Source of the DNA: Candidatus Aquidulcis sp.
GTDB lineage: Bacteria; Chloroflexota; Anaerolineae; UBA4142
DNA: 45,945 bases
Reading direction: 5' to 3'
Assembly (NCBI GenBank): GCA_020723345.1
Contig: DYJA01000052.1
Span: 1 to 45,945, forward strand
A program made the translations under genes and the position numbers. Shown piece by piece: positions 7,402 to 15,957 of this stretch. The notes beneath the pieces were generated by a model. That model made no database searches, was not told where the DNA came from, and saw only the letters and a list, made by a program, of their open reading frames with translations. Numbering within the stretch: the first letter of the stretch is position 1; every line of letters starts with the position of its first letter.

Positions 7402-8358
7402 TTATTGTCGCATCAAGCGCTCAGGTGAGACCAGAGCGAGCAAGTCATCAATCAATACCTGTTTTTTGATTTCGCGACTTGCAGGAGTTGATTTGAATTC
7501 CAGTCCGAATTCGCGACAAGATTCTTTGAACCTCGTCCAAGAAATCATCCTATAATCTTTCGGCAACTCGATGTAAAGATATGTTGCTACACCGCCCGCT
7601 TTTGTCTTGGTTTTCTTTTTGTGAAGTAATGTTCCGTGCGGACAAACTGAATATTTTTTATTTTTATTCCACACCTGGATAATAGAATCACCTCGCTTGG
7701 CCGCTTCTACAAAACCGCCAGTTCCTGTCCAACGGATTCTTTCTATGTTGTACATTCTGGGCTGGCGTAAACGTTTGCGGGCAATGGCATACCCTTGTTG
7801 TTCTGCCCGTTCCTCAAATGTAGGAAATTCTGTTGAATGAACTCCAACCATCCAAACGCGTGATGCAGGGTGACTCGGTTGTTTGCCCCTTACAATTTGG
7901 GGAGGTTTGTACAACTTCTGACAGTGTGCTAACCACTTTGGAGTAATTGGTTTATTCATCCGAAGATCAAACCATTTTCGGATGCTACATATAGTTTGAG
8001 GGTCGCTTGTGAGTATTCCTGCTTCATCAAGTTCCGATATTGAACTTTGGGACAAGTTGGCAGAGCCAACCACAGCGCCGCGACCAAACAAGTAAATCTT
8101 GGCGTGCAAGTTCTCTCTCACGTAGATTTTAATGCCGCGCTCTTGCAGTATCTTGATTTCAGACGGACACACGCTCCCATCTTTTGCGTTCGCTTCTGTC
8201 AACGCACAGATGAGAACATCACCTTTGCGGAGTGGCAAGAATTTTGCGCTACCTTTTCCAATGTACGGCGCGGCAATCATACGCCGAGTCTTTGTTTTCT
8301 TTGCCAGTTTTTTGATTGTGCCCCAGAGGGTACTGCGAGAAAGAAACTGCGTCTTCAT
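7402..8358 (-). CDS. Phospholipase D-like domain protein (possible nuclease)
   Basis: 318 residues. One HKD-type motif is visible: NLHAKIYLF (His85, Lys87) followed by VVGSANLSQSS (Asn101), the form seen in PLD-like nucleases that act as dimers. Before it, MIAAPYIGKGSAKFLPL and a parallel-sheet pattern match the PLD N-terminal half. The C-terminal 170 residues are basic and not recognised. The ATG at 8358 follows AAAGGAGAAGAA. The gene is AT-richer than its neighbours, suggesting transfer. A role in DNA repair or phage defence is possible, as for other stand-alone HKD proteins. Confidence 0.7.
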   Translation of the reverse strand: MKTQFLSRSTLWGTIKKLAKKTKTRRMIAAPYIGKGSAKFLPLRKGDVLICALTEANAKDGSVCPSEIKILQERGIKIYVRENLHAKIYLFGRGAVVGSANLSQSSISELDEAGILTSDPQTICSIRKWFDLRMNKPITPKWLAHCQKLYKPPQIVRGKQPSHPASRVWMVGVHSTEFPTFEERAEQQGYAIARKRLRQPRMYNIERIRWTGTGGFVEAAKRGDSIIQVWNKNKKYSVCPHGTLLHKKKTKTKAGGVATYLYIELPKDYRMISWTRFKESCREFGLEFKSTPASREIKKQVLIDDLLALVSPERLMRQ

Positions 8359-8439
8359 TTCTTCTCCTTTGATCATGCTGAACATATTTTGCCATCGCGC
8401 CAAGGAGACCCTTCGCTCCGCTCAAGGTGATAAGCCCCG

Positions 8440-8652
8440 TTATCCGCCAAGGTACTGTTCTATCCGCGCCGACCAATCCGAAGGTCCCGCGAGATTGAGC
8501 GAACGAGCCGTCCGTAGGAATGAGCGCGTTCTTTTCGCTTGTGGCACCTCCGCCTCAATCGTGATGCGCACGCGCGTATTCGGTTGCAACTTGAGCGGCT
8601 CGTCAAGACGCAATACTTGCCCATCAAAGGTTGCTTCGAGTGTTTGAGTCAT
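8440..8652 (-). CDS. Orphan DUF104-like antitoxin
   Basis: 70 residues: MTQTLEATFDGQVLRLDEPLKLQPNTRVRITIE fits the 'ATfDGqVL.LDepL.L..nT.V.vtIe' pattern of the AF2212/PG0164-like DUF104 family, usually antitoxin-like partners of PIN or MazF toxins. The remainder (SFLRTARSLNLAGPSDWSARIEQYL) is the typical Trp-containing C-terminal tail. The ATG at 8652 follows GCGGAGG. No toxin gene is adjacent: a 7-nt repeat run and the VWA operon lie upstream on this strand. Confidence 0.7.
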   Translation of the reverse strand: MTQTLEATFDGQVLRLDEPLKLQPNTRVRITIEAEVPQAKRTRSFLRTARSLNLAGPSDWSARIEQYLGG

Positions 8653-8670
8653 TCTTTGCCTCCGCGAAGC

Positions 8671-8714
8671 ATGAAGGAGAAATCCTTTCATCCTTCATCC
8701 TTCCGCCTTCATCC
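8671..8714. repeat. 7-nt word hairpin: TTCATCC x4 with partial opposite arm
   Basis: Units TTCATCC, TTCATCC, TTCCGCC, TTCATCC run without gaps from 8687 to 8714. A short complementary stretch (ATGAAGGA, 8671-8678) precedes them. It fills most of the gap between the VWA gene stop and the orphan antitoxin. Confidence 0.75.
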
Positions 8715-8718
8715 TTTG

Positions 8719-10395
8719 CTAAAAGTACGTCGAGAGAATCTTGTACAATTTGCTAATCGTGTCCGGGTCCGCGCGGCGCGCAAAGCCGCCCGTCGCGTCC
8801 GCGAGCGCGTTCAACACGTTCCAATCCGCGTCGCTGCCGTAGCCGATGCAGAAAATCACGACCGGCACGCCGCTCGCGTTGCCGCGCCGAACTTTGTCGG
8901 TGAGTTGGCTCAATTTGATCGACGACGAATTTTCGATGCCGTCGGTCATCACGACGATGGCGTTGATGCGGTCGCGGTCGCCGCGTTTCTGCAAATCGTC
9001 GTATGCGAACGACACCGCGTCGAGCAGCGCGGTCTGCCCACTTGCCCGCAGCGCTTTCACTTGCGATTTCAACATCGCGCGCTGCGCGCTAATGTCTTGC
9101 GGCGCGATTGTGCTGTACACGCGATTTGAAAACGGCACCAAGCCGACGCGGTCGCGGTCGCCTTGCACCTGATCGAGAAAAGTCGTGAGCGCGTCGATTG
9201 CCTGGTTCATTTTGTTCTGCTCGCCCATGCTGCCCGACGTATCCGCGACGAGATAAATATTCGCGGGACGTTTCGCCAGATACCACGACGCCTGGACTGT
9301 TTCGATGATCGCCGCGCTTGGCATTTGCAAAGTCGTCTGCGGTTGCGCGGGATCGACGCCGTTCGATTTCTTGATTGGCGACGCGGGATCGTCGAGCCGC
9401 AAATTTAGATCGACGGGACGATAGCCCGACTGCAAAATGAGTTTTTGAATTTCGGGCGACAAGACAAAATCGCGCAAACGCCGATAGGTCAAACGCTGAT
9501 CGTCGGTGAGACCGGGTTGTTCGAGCAGCGCGAGCGGATGGTCTTGCCAGAGCGTCCCCTCGGCGGGATAAATCGCGACGAGTTTTTGCGACGACTTGCC
9601 GTTAAAGTAAATCACCAATCGTTCAGAGACGACGAACGCGTCGAGGTAACTGCGTCCGCGCGCGAGCACTTGATCGATTGTCGCTTGCTCGCCTTCGCCG
9701 TAATAGCGTACCGTTTTTTCGAGCGCGGCGACGTAATCGAGCGTCGCGCGGTTTTTCACGTCGTCTTCAGTCAACGCGCGCGTCTTGTTCGCGCCCGCGT
9801 AAAATTCGGCGAGCGTCGCGAGCAAGCCGCTGGCGGAACTCGTCGAAGGATGGCTCCATTTGAAATTCGCGTCGCTCTTTGCTTTCGCGAGCAAATCTTG
9901 CCAGCCGATCTGTTTTTGCGGATAGCCCAGCGCTTGCGCCGCATCGCTCCACATCGCGATGACGATGGGCGTGACCGCAAAGCGCGTCGATTCGCCGACG
10001 AGTGGCGCATCGCGTCCCGCGTCCACCTGCGCGAGCCACAACGACGAGTCGGGGCTGATCGCGGTGAACTTGCCCGCGCGCGCCGCGTCGACAATGTCTG
10101 CCGCCTCCATTTTCGTCGCGTTGATCTTCATCGGCAAGCCCGACGGCGTTTTGTTGTTCGCCCTATTGAAACGCGCGACGATGTCTTGCATCAGCGCGTC
10201 TTTTTCGAGCGAGTACGCGAGATCAATCGTCGCGGTCGTTGGCGCGGATGTCGTTTCAGATGAACTGAGCACGGCGATCAGAAAGACGATGCCGCACAGC
10301 GCGGCGATCATGCTGCCCAAAACGCCAAAGACGACGAGCAGCGCGCAGCCGGTGGTTTTTTTGACTTCGGGATTGCGATTGCCCTTGCGCTTCAT
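8719..10395 (-). CDS. Solute-binding and von Willebrand factor A domain protein
   Basis: 558 residues. An N-terminal membrane anchor (TTGCALLVVFGVLGSMIAALCGIVF is the core, about residues 14-42) is followed by a type 2 solute-binding domain (about 55-345; IDLAYSLEKDALMQDIVARFN, then VTPIVIAMWSDAAQALGYP). The C-terminal VWA domain carries an intact MIDAS, DTSGS (Asp385, Ser387, Ser389), with GQTALLDA and VMTDGIEN completing the metal site. It overlaps the upstream solute-binding gene by ATGA and belongs to an operon with PspA. VWA domains bind protein partners through a divalent metal, so this may be a cell-surface sensing or scaffold protein rather than a transporter part, since no permease is present. 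Confidence 0.85.
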   Translation of the reverse strand: MKRKGNRNPEVKKTTGCALLVVFGVLGSMIAALCGIVFLIAVLSSSETTSAPTTATIDLAYSLEKDALMQDIVARFNRANNKTPSGLPMKINATKMEAADIVDAARAGKFTAISPDSSLWLAQVDAGRDAPLVGESTRFAVTPIVIAMWSDAAQALGYPQKQIGWQDLLAKAKSDANFKWSHPSTSSASGLLATLAEFYAGANKTRALTEDDVKNRATLDYVAALEKTVRYYGEGEQATIDQVLARGRSYLDAFVVSERLVIYFNGKSSQKLVAIYPAEGTLWQDHPLALLEQPGLTDDQRLTYRRLRDFVLSPEIQKLILQSGYRPVDLNLRLDDPASPIKKSNGVDPAQPQTTLQMPSAAIIETVQASWYLAKRPANIYLVADTSGSMGEQNKMNQAIDALTTFLDQVQGDRDRVGLVPFSNRVYSTIAPQDISAQRAMLKSQVKALRASGQTALLDAVSFAYDDLQKRGDRDRINAIVVMTDGIENSSSIKLSQLTDKVRRGNASGVPVVIFCIGYGSDADWNVLNALADATGGFARRADPDTISKLYKILSTYF

Positions 10396-11591
10396 TTCGC
10401 CCCCACGTTCAAGTCGAACCAGCGTAGGAGCGCCTGCAGCGTATCGCGATCAGGCGCGCGCATACGCGATGTGCTGGCGACTCGCGCGTTCGCGCCTTGC
10501 CCTTGCCACTTTACAAATAGACTGTCGTTGCCCGCAATCGACACTTCGGTGTTCGCGGGACGGAAACCGCGCGCCGCCGCTGCGGTTTGAATCGGCGTCG
10601 AGAGCAAATATTTTTCAAACTGTAACGCCGCGTTTTTCTCCGCCGCGCTCGTTTCGGTGCCCATCCAAATCGTGAACGGAAAATCGAACCAGGTCAAATA
10701 TTTTGGATACACGATTCGCAGCGGGTCCGACCAACGCGTTTGAATGCCCTGCATGTTGACGAGCAGATCGCTTTCGAGCAATTGTCCGCCGTCGCCGACC
10801 GAATAGCCAAAGAGTGCGAGGTCTTCGACCGAGTACGCCGAGAGCGACGAAAAGTCGGTGACCGAACCCATCAACTCCTTGAGCCATTTTTGGAATTGCG
10901 GATTCGTCACGTCTTCGGTCGAGATCGTCACCTTGTCGTAGTACTCGCCCGCCGCCGAAACCATCGCAAGCAAGCCCGCCGCGTTCTTGCGCGGATTCGG
11001 CACGATCAGTTTGAAATAACCCCACGACTTGTCGCCGCCGAGATCGGGCCAGCCGCCTTTGGCAATCGCCGCGTCGTGGATCGTTTTCCAGTCGACGGTT
11101 TGAAACTTCTTTGTGAGGACTTGATATCGGCTGTCGTAAATACCCCACGAGAAAAGCGAAGTCACGACGGGACGCGCGCGATACTCGCCGTCGGTGAGAA
11201 ACACATCGCGACCCAGTTTCGCGCTGTACGTCGCGTTGACGAGTTCGACGAGATAACGACTGTCGGGAATCCACGCGGTCGGCACGGCGCTTCGACTATC
11301 GCTCAGCGTGAACTCGCCGCGATCCCACTTGCCGAGCGCGACGACGCTGTCCATCGGCGTCACGGTGACGACAATCGTGCGTCCGTCTTGCGTGCGCTTT
11401 TCGGCGTTGAATTTCTGCGCGGCATCCTGCACCCAGGGTTCAATCGACAGTGCGGAAACGACGCGCACCTGAATCGGCTGCGCGGTCGGACTCGGAATGT
11501 TGCCGCTCAATTGCGATACCAAAAACGAAACGCCGACGATGATCAGCGCGAGCAGGATGACGGCGAAGAAGATGATTCGGGTTCGGTTCAT
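10392..11591 (-). CDS. Extracellular solute-binding protein (type 2), membrane-anchored
   Basis: 399 residues. The N-terminal signal-anchor (IIFFAVILLALIIVGVSFLV) is followed by VRVVSALSIEPWVQDAAQKFN, the start of a periplasmic-binding type 2 fold. Repeated family-like stretches (WGYFKLIVPNPRKNAAG, FDFPFTIWMG) mirror the binding domain of the next gene, suggesting duplication, but there is no VWA domain here. It ends with ATGA overlap into the VWA gene. The ATG at 11591 lacks a strong ribosome site. The upstream gap to pspA is filled by a 7-nt-word hairpin, which may set expression between the first and later genes. Confidence 0.8.
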   Translation of the reverse strand: MNRTRIIFFAVILLALIIVGVSFLVSQLSGNIPSPTAQPIQVRVVSALSIEPWVQDAAQKFNAEKRTQDGRTIVVTVTPMDSVVALGKWDRGEFTLSDSRSAVPTAWIPDSRYLVELVNATYSAKLGRDVFLTDGEYRARPVVTSLFSWGIYDSRYQVLTKKFQTVDWKTIHDAAIAKGGWPDLGGDKSWGYFKLIVPNPRKNAAGLLAMVSAAGEYYDKVTISTEDVTNPQFQKWLKELMGSVTDFSSLSAYSVEDLALFGYSVGDGGQLLESDLLVNMQGIQTRWSDPLRIVYPKYLTWFDFPFTIWMGTETSAAEKNAALQFEKYLLSTPIQTAAAARGFRPANTEVSIAGNDSLFVKWQGQGANARVASTSRMRAPDRDTLQALLRWFDLNVGAK

Positions 11592-11611
11592 ATTTCCAGT
11601 CCCAAAGTGTT

Positions 11612-11684
11612 CAGTTTTCAGTAATCAGTATTCAGTGCCCAGATCACAAACTGAACACTGAATACTGAAAACTGGATACTGAAC
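11612..11684. repeat. 7-nt word hairpin: CAGTNNN x5 / ACTGNNN x5
   Basis: Left arm CAGTTTT, CAGTAAT, CAGTATT, CAGTGCC, CAGATCA (11612-11646). Right arm ACTGAAC, ACTGAAT, ACTGAAA, ACTGGAT, ACTGAAC (11650-11684). Each is exactly 7 nt. The right arm ends at the base next to the pspA stop codon. Confidence 0.9.
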
Positions 11685-12362
11685 CTATGCCAAGCCAAGT
11701 TTCTTTTTCCGCTCCGCCAATTGCGTCTCCAGCGTGTTGCGTTCGAGCAGTTCGTCCATCTGCACGTCGAGACGCTGCGCTTGCATTTCGGAACGCGCTT
11801 GCGCTTTGTCGAGCCGCGCGCGAATGCTTTCCGCCATGCGCGCGACATCCTGATCGCCCGAGCCGAGCAGATTATCGAGCGATTGCATCGTCTTGGCGGT
11901 GAGTTCTTTCGATTTCGCCAGATCGAGCAGCGCCTGCATTTCTTCGCGCTCTTGCTTGACGGTCGTGAGTTTCGCTTCGAGTTTCAGTTTCGCTTCGAGT
12001 AGTTTCGAGTACTCGGATTGCTGACGCTCGAACTGCGCTTTGTACGTTTCCGCGAGGCGCGTCGTCGAGTTGAGTTTGGACTGCGCGGCGACCGCGAGTT
12101 CTTCCTTGCCCTCTTTGAGCATCAGGTCAATGTTGCGATCGAGCTCGGCGGCTTTCGCGGCAAACTCATCGTACTTGCGCTTGAGCGTTTTCACTTCGCC
12201 GCCGATGGTCGCCGCCGCGTCTTCGAGGTCTTCGAGATTATCCTCGACCTGGCGGATGTACTGATCGATCACCGCGAGCGAATTTTTCTTGAGCGCCTCG
12301 TCCACGAGCGCGTGCAGATTCGCGGCGATCAGCGTTTGAACTTTTTCGAGTAGACTAGCCAT
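11685..12362 (-). CDS. PspA/IM30 family protein
   Basis: 225 residues, almost entirely helical coiled coil: MASLLEKVQTLIAANLHALVDEA at the N-terminus (amphipathic helix), IDQYIRQVEDNLEDLEDAAATI, then long Glu/Lys/Ala-rich helices. This matches the PspA/Vipp1 family, which binds stressed membranes as rods or rings. The ATG at 12362 follows CCAGGAGG. It is the first gene of an operon with a solute-binding protein and a solute-binding/VWA protein. No PspF or PspC homologue is present. Confidence 0.88.
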   Translation of the reverse strand: MASLLEKVQTLIAANLHALVDEALKKNSLAVIDQYIRQVEDNLEDLEDAAATIGGEVKTLKRKYDEFAAKAAELDRNIDLMLKEGKEELAVAAQSKLNSTTRLAETYKAQFERQQSEYSKLLEAKLKLEAKLTTVKQEREEMQALLDLAKSKELTAKTMQSLDNLLGSGDQDVARMAESIRARLDKAQARSEMQAQRLDVQMDELLERNTLETQLAERKKKLGLA

Positions 12363-12384
12363 GGTGTTCCTCCTGGTGGTTTGC

Positions 12385-12406
12385 AGTGCGCGCTAAAGCG
12401 CGTACT
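12385..12406. repeat. Short hairpin in the pspA leader
   Basis: AGTGCGCGCT / AGCGCGTACT with a 2-nt spacer and one G-T pair, 23 nt before the pspA ATG, followed by ACTACGAGCG. A related ACTACGAG string occurs at 42371-42379, so this looks like a dispersed intergenic repeat. A regulatory role for pspA is possible but unproven. Confidence 0.5.
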
Positions 12407-12485
12407 ACGAGCGTTTATTCTGGCGAGATTCTAGCACAATCGAGCGGGAAAATCCTGACAGCGGACTGACAGATTCCAGCAATCG

Positions 12486-12731
12486 CTAATCGCCTGTCTC
12501 CTGTTCTCTGATTGCGATGACACTGACGCGTTGTATGGAATCATCGATTTGGTAGAGAACGCGATAGGACCCCATGCTGACGCGGCACGTCTCAGCATCC
12601 AAAATCATGCTGTCAGGTGGGCGTGGGTTTTGTTGCAGCGCGTACAAACGCAGGACGATTTGCTTGAACCGTTTTGGATGCAGATCGGCAAGTTGTAACT
12701 CAACAGCGCGATCGACTTGGATGCTGTACAT
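12486..12731 (-). CDS. RelE/ParE-family toxin
   Basis: 81 residues: YSIQVDRAVELQLADLHPKRFKQIVLRLYAL, then RVSMGSYRVLYQIDD and VSVIAIREQETGD. The 'GsYRVlYqIdd' strand and the final 'I.R.e.Y/D' region are typical of RelE-type ribosome-dependent or ParE-type toxins. Its gene begins 9 nt after the stop of a Phd/YefM antitoxin gene, the usual order. RelE catalytic Arg and Lys positions appear present. The ATG at 12731 has only a weak site, so coupling to the antitoxin is likely. Confidence 0.85.
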   Translation of the reverse strand: MYSIQVDRAVELQLADLHPKRFKQIVLRLYALQQNPRPPDSMILDAETCRVSMGSYRVLYQIDDSIQRVSVIAIREQETGD

Positions 12732-12740
12732 TGCCGTCTC

Positions 12741-13025
12741 TTATTCTTCGTCCAAGCCCAGATCGACGCCCCATTTCTTTTCGTAATTCTCGATCACGCG
12801 CGCTAACGGCACAAATTTCTTACGGGTCTTTTTCAATTGACGCACAAGCGCGAGATCGCGCGCGTTCTCAATTTCCTCCAAGCGTTTCAAATCCTGCGCG
12901 CTCACAATCGCGCCGACGGGTTTGCCGCGCTTGCTGACAATGACCCGCTCCTGCCGATAGATCACTCGGTTGAGCAGATCGGAGAATTGATTTTTTGCCT
13001 CGACAACACTAACTGTTCTGTTCAT
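12741..13025 (-). CDS. Phd/YefM-family antitoxin
   Basis: 94 residues. MNRTVSVVEAKNQFSDLLNRV...RVIVSKRGKPVGAIVSAQDLKRLEEI is the canonical Phd/YefM N-terminal DNA-binding domain. The Lys/Arg-rich then acidic tail (KKWGVDLGLDEE) would wrap the toxin. The ATG at 13025 follows GGGAGG, with a good promoter upstream (13073-13101). It forms a type II toxin-antitoxin operon with the RelE-like gene and is probably autoregulated. Confidence 0.9.
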   Translation of the reverse strand: MNRTVSVVEAKNQFSDLLNRVIYRQERVIVSKRGKPVGAIVSAQDLKRLEEIENARDLALVRQLKKTRKKFVPLARVIENYEKKWGVDLGLDEE

Positions 13026-13072
13026 CCAAACCTCCCGCTGGGCGGAAAAGCCATTCTGACTATTCTGGCTAT

Positions 13073-13101
13073 ATTATCCCCAAGACTCAGCAGTTTGTCA
13101 A
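13073..13101 (-). promoter_or_regulatory. Promoter of the Phd-RelE operon
   Basis: On the minus strand: TTGACA (13101-13096), 17-nt spacer, GATAAT (13078-13073), then about 47 nt to the antitoxin ATG. Confidence 0.7.
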
Positions 13102-13114
13102 TGTGGCATGTTGC

Positions 13115-14107
13115 TCACAACTCCACTTCCGTCCCCAGATTCTCGCGCACCGCCGCGTCGTAAATCGCGCGCGCGACCGACGCGTCCTGCGCCGCGTTGC
13201 CGACCGATTTGTAGTACGTGATCTCGTCGTCGCGTTCGCGTCCGCGCTTTTTGCCCGCCGCGATTTCGCCGATTTCCGCGTAAATGTCCGCTTCGGTGAT
13301 CGCGCCGTTCTTCAACGCGATGATCAGATCGCCCGCTTCGGCGAGCGCGGCGGCGCGCTGATCGACGACGATCTTGCTCGCGCGCTTGAGCGTCGTCTCA
13401 TCCACCTCTTGCATTTGCGGCGTGTACGCGCCAACCGCGTTGACGTGCGCGCCGGGCTTGAGATCGCCGCCGTCGAACACCGGCTTGGACGAAGTCGTCG
13501 CCGCGCAAATAATATCCGCGTCGCGCACCGCCTCCGCCGGAGACGATGCCGCGCGTATTTCCCCAGTTCCCTCAGTTCCCTTATTTCCTTGCATTTCCCT
13601 CGCGAACGCTTCCGCCTTTTCCCTCGCCACATCGTACACCCACACGCGTTCCAATTTTCGCACCGCCGCGACGGCGCGCAATTGCGTGCGCGCCTGCGTC
13701 CCCGCGCCAAAAATCGCGGCGACGCGCGCGTCGCGCCGCGCGAGTAAATCCGTGGCGACGCCGCTGCCCGCGCCGGTGCGGAGCGCGGTGAGATAGCCGC
13801 CCTCCATCGCCGCCAGCGGCTTGCCGGTCGCGGCGTCAACCACGACGACGAGCGCGTGAATCAGCGGCAGTCCTTTCGCAGGATTTCGATTGTGAACGGA
13901 AACGATCTTGACGGCGAGCGCGTCGGAGGCGTGCAGGTGCGCGGGCATGAACAACGTGACGGCGTCGTGCTGAGCAATCGGTACGGGGACGCGCAGAGGT
14001 ACAGTTGCTTGGTTCGTCGAGAGTTGGGCGAACGCGTCGCGCACAATCGCGATCGCGTCTGGCATCGTGAGCGCGCGTCGAACGTCGGCGCGGGCTAAGA
14101 TTCGCAT
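13115..14107 (-). CDS. Ornithine cyclodeaminase / mu-crystallin family protein
   Basis: 330 residues. Family landmarks: VPLRVPVP near the N-terminus, Lys67 in [34 protein letters not shown], the Rossmann loop [13 protein letters not shown] (about 132-143), [11 protein letters not shown], and [16 protein letters not shown]. The family includes NAD-dependent ornithine cyclodeaminase, alanine dehydrogenase and ketimine reductases, so the substrate cannot be fixed. An odd Gly/Thr/Glu-rich insert (GNKGTEGTG, about 174-182) sits between Rossmann strands and comes from a 9-nt repeat in the DNA. The ATG at 14107 follows ACGGAGG. It is divergent from the PhnDCE-type operon. Confidence 0.85.
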   Translation of the reverse strand: MRILARADVRRALTMPDAIAIVRDAFAQLSTNQATVPLRVPVPIAQHDAVTLFMPAHLHASDALAVKIVSVHNRNPAKGLPLIHALVVVVDAATGKPLAAMEGGYLTALRTGAGSGVATDLLARRDARVAAIFGAGTQARTQLRAVAAVRKLERVWVYDVAREKAEAFAREMQGNKGTEGTGEIRAASSPAEAVRDADIICAATTSSKPVFDGGDLKPGAHVNAVGAYTPQMQEVDETTLKRASKIVVDQRAAALAEAGDLIIALKNGAITEADIYAEIGEIAAGKKRGRERDDEITYYKSVGNAAQDASVARAIYDAAVRENLGTEVEL

Positions 14108-14128
14108 GAGCGACCTCCGTCGATAGAT

Positions 14129-14160
14129 TTGACAAATAACTAAAGTTAGTGTATACTAAC
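14129..14160 (+). promoter_or_regulatory. Consensus promoter with operator-like dyad for the PhnDCE-type operon
   Basis: TTGACA (14129-14134), 17-nt spacer, TATACT (14152-14157). The dyad GTTAGT-N4-ACTAAC (14145-14160) covers the -10 box, and ACTAAAGTTAGT is a second overlapping palindrome. This is a likely repressor site controlling the plus-strand operon and possibly the divergent cyclodeaminase gene. Confidence 0.7.
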
Positions 14161-14252
14161 GAATGAAGTTGGCGTCGCGATACGCCACCCGTACACGCAC
14201 GCGCATTATACCCCACCTGCGCGTGAAAAGAAAATCTTGCCAAGGAGGCAAT

Positions 14253-15194
14253 ATGCTGAAACGCTTGATGATCACGAGCGTACTTGTGGCGCTGTTTGCC
14301 ACGGGGTGCGCGTCGGCTGTGCCGACCGCGCGACCCAAAGACAAGTTAGTCCTCGCGATCCAACCGACCCTCGCCGCCACCGAGATGTTGGAGAAGGCGA
14401 AACCGCTCGAACAATTCCTCGAACAAAAACTCCCCGATGTGGACGTCGAAATCTACGTACCCCTCAGTCAAGCCGGAGTGATCGAATCCCTGCGCTTTGG
14501 TCACGCCCACATCGCATTTATGGGCGCGTGGCCCGCGCAACTCGCCGTCGATTTGGCGGGCGCCGATCTCGCGCTGGCTGAAGTCCGCCAAGTGATCGTC
14601 GACGACAAACCCGTTGAAGCGACGAGTTATTATTCGTACTGGGTTGTCTCGCCGACCAGTCCGCTCAAATCGCTTTCCGAACTGAAGGGCAAACGCGCGT
14701 GCTTCCCCAGCCCCATTTCCACATCCGGTTACGTCGCGCCGATGGGACGGCTGCTCGAACTTGGACTGCTTGCCAAACCGGAAAAGGGCGAAGCGGATCC
14801 CAAAACGTACTTTGCCGACGTTCGGTTTGGCGGCGGTTACAGTCAATGCTGGGAGGCGTTGAAAGCGAATCAGGTGGACGTTTCGGTCATTGCTGGCGAT
14901 GTGCCGGAGAAATTGTACAACGAAGTAATCGCGAATACCCGGACACTTGACAAACAGGGACCGATTCCATCACATGCGGTTCTGGTCAGCAAGGAACTGA
15001 AAGAGCCGCTCCGCGCGCGCGCGATCGACGCGCTGCTTGCGCTGAATGCTCCAGCCCAACGCGACTTGATGCGCGGATTTATCTCCAGCATCTTCGTTGG
15101 ATTCCAAAAGTCGAACGCCGAAATCCATCTCAGCAAACTCAAAACGTACTTGAGTCAATCGGGCTTGGCATTCAACGAGCGCGTAGGCAAGTAA
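14253..15194 (+). CDS. PhnD/PtxB-like phosphonate/phosphite ABC transporter substrate-binding lipoprotein
   Basis: 313 residues. Lipoprotein signal with Cys at residue 17 (LFATGC). The mature part has LVLAIQPTLAATEMLEKAKPLEQFLEQKL, IESLRFGHAHIAFMGAWPAQLA and SPLKSLSELKGKRACFPSPISTSGY, the PhnD-type 'D-x-AFlGp' and 'sGYl.P' landmarks. The ATG at 14253 follows CAAGGAGG. First gene of a three-gene transporter operon. Ligand specificity within the PhnD/SsuA/ThiY-like superfamily (phosphonate, phosphite or another oxyanion) is not certain, since no C-P lyase or phosphite dehydrogenase gene is adjacent. Confidence 0.85.
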   Translation: MLKRLMITSVLVALFATGCASAVPTARPKDKLVLAIQPTLAATEMLEKAKPLEQFLEQKLPDVDVEIYVPLSQAGVIESLRFGHAHIAFMGAWPAQLAVDLAGADLALAEVRQVIVDDKPVEATSYYSYWVVSPTSPLKSLSELKGKRACFPSPISTSGYVAPMGRLLELGLLAKPEKGEADPKTYFADVRFGGGYSQCWEALKANQVDVSVIAGDVPEKLYNEVIANTRTLDKQGPIPSHAVLVSKELKEPLRARAIDALLALNAPAQRDLMRGFISSIFVGFQKSNAEIHLSKLKTYLSQSGLAFNERVGK

Positions 15195-15210
15195 CGAAGG
15201 GGGAACCGCG

Positions 15211-15957
15211 ATGACGCGTCAGTTGGCGACCTGCCTAGCCGAGGGCATCTGGTTTGCTTATCAGCCAGGCCGATGGATTCTCAAGGATATTCACCTGCGC
15301 ATTCCGCCGGATGGATTCCTCACGATTCTTGGACCTTCCGGCTCAGGCAAGACGACGCTGGTAAAAATTCTCGCCGGTTTGCTCAAGCCCCAAAAGGGTA
15401 CGGTGGAACTCTTGGGGCGCTCAATGAGCAACGGGCAGAGCGCCGATCCGGAGTTTCGCCGTCAGGTGGGATATATTCCTCAGCAACTCGGACTCGTGCG
15501 CGGGATGTCGGTGCTTGAAAATGTGCTCATGGGCGCGCTCGGGCGCATCGCCGGTCCCCTTCCGCTCTGCGGATGGTTTCCCAAATCCGAAATTGCCCAG
15601 GCGCGCGAGTATCTCGCGTTTCTGGGAATCGAACACAAGGCGCGCGAACCGGTGTTTTGTCTCAGCGGCGGCGAACGCCAACGCGTGGCGATCGCGCGGA
15701 CGCTGCTGCAAAATCCCAAGATCGTCTTTGCCGACGAATTCGTCTCCGATCTCGATCTGCCGCGCGCGGCACAGGTACTGACCGCGATGTGCGAGTTGAG
15801 CAAGCGCGAGCGCATTCCATTCATCATCAATCTCCACGAGATTCCGCTCGTGCAAGAATTGAGCAGCGAGGTCATCGTGCTCAAGAACGGCAACATCGTG
15901 CATCACGGCGAGGCGCGCCAGATCACAAAGACGCTCGTTCAGCAGGTGCTGGCATGA
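15211..15957 (+). CDS. PhnC-like ABC transporter ATP-binding protein
   Basis: 248 residues. Walker A GPSGSGKT (41-48), Q-loop near GYIPQQLGLV, signature LSGGERQR (151-158), Walker B IVFADE (171-176) and the H-loop His in NLHEIPL. VRGMSVLENVLMGALGR is typical of the PhnC subfamily. The D-loop reads SDLD. It starts 16 nt after the binding-protein stop with GAAGGGGG upstream, and ends in a 4-nt ATGA overlap with the permease gene. Energises the importer. Confidence 0.9.
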   Translation: MTRQLATCLAEGIWFAYQPGRWILKDIHLRIPPDGFLTILGPSGSGKTTLVKILAGLLKPQKGTVELLGRSMSNGQSADPEFRRQVGYIPQQLGLVRGMSVLENVLMGALGRIAGPLPLCGWFPKSEIAQAREYLAFLGIEHKAREPVFCLSGGERQRVAIARTLLQNPKIVFADEFVSDLDLPRAAQVLTAMCELSKRERIPFIINLHEIPLVQELSSEVIVLKNGNIVHHGEARQITKTLVQQVLA

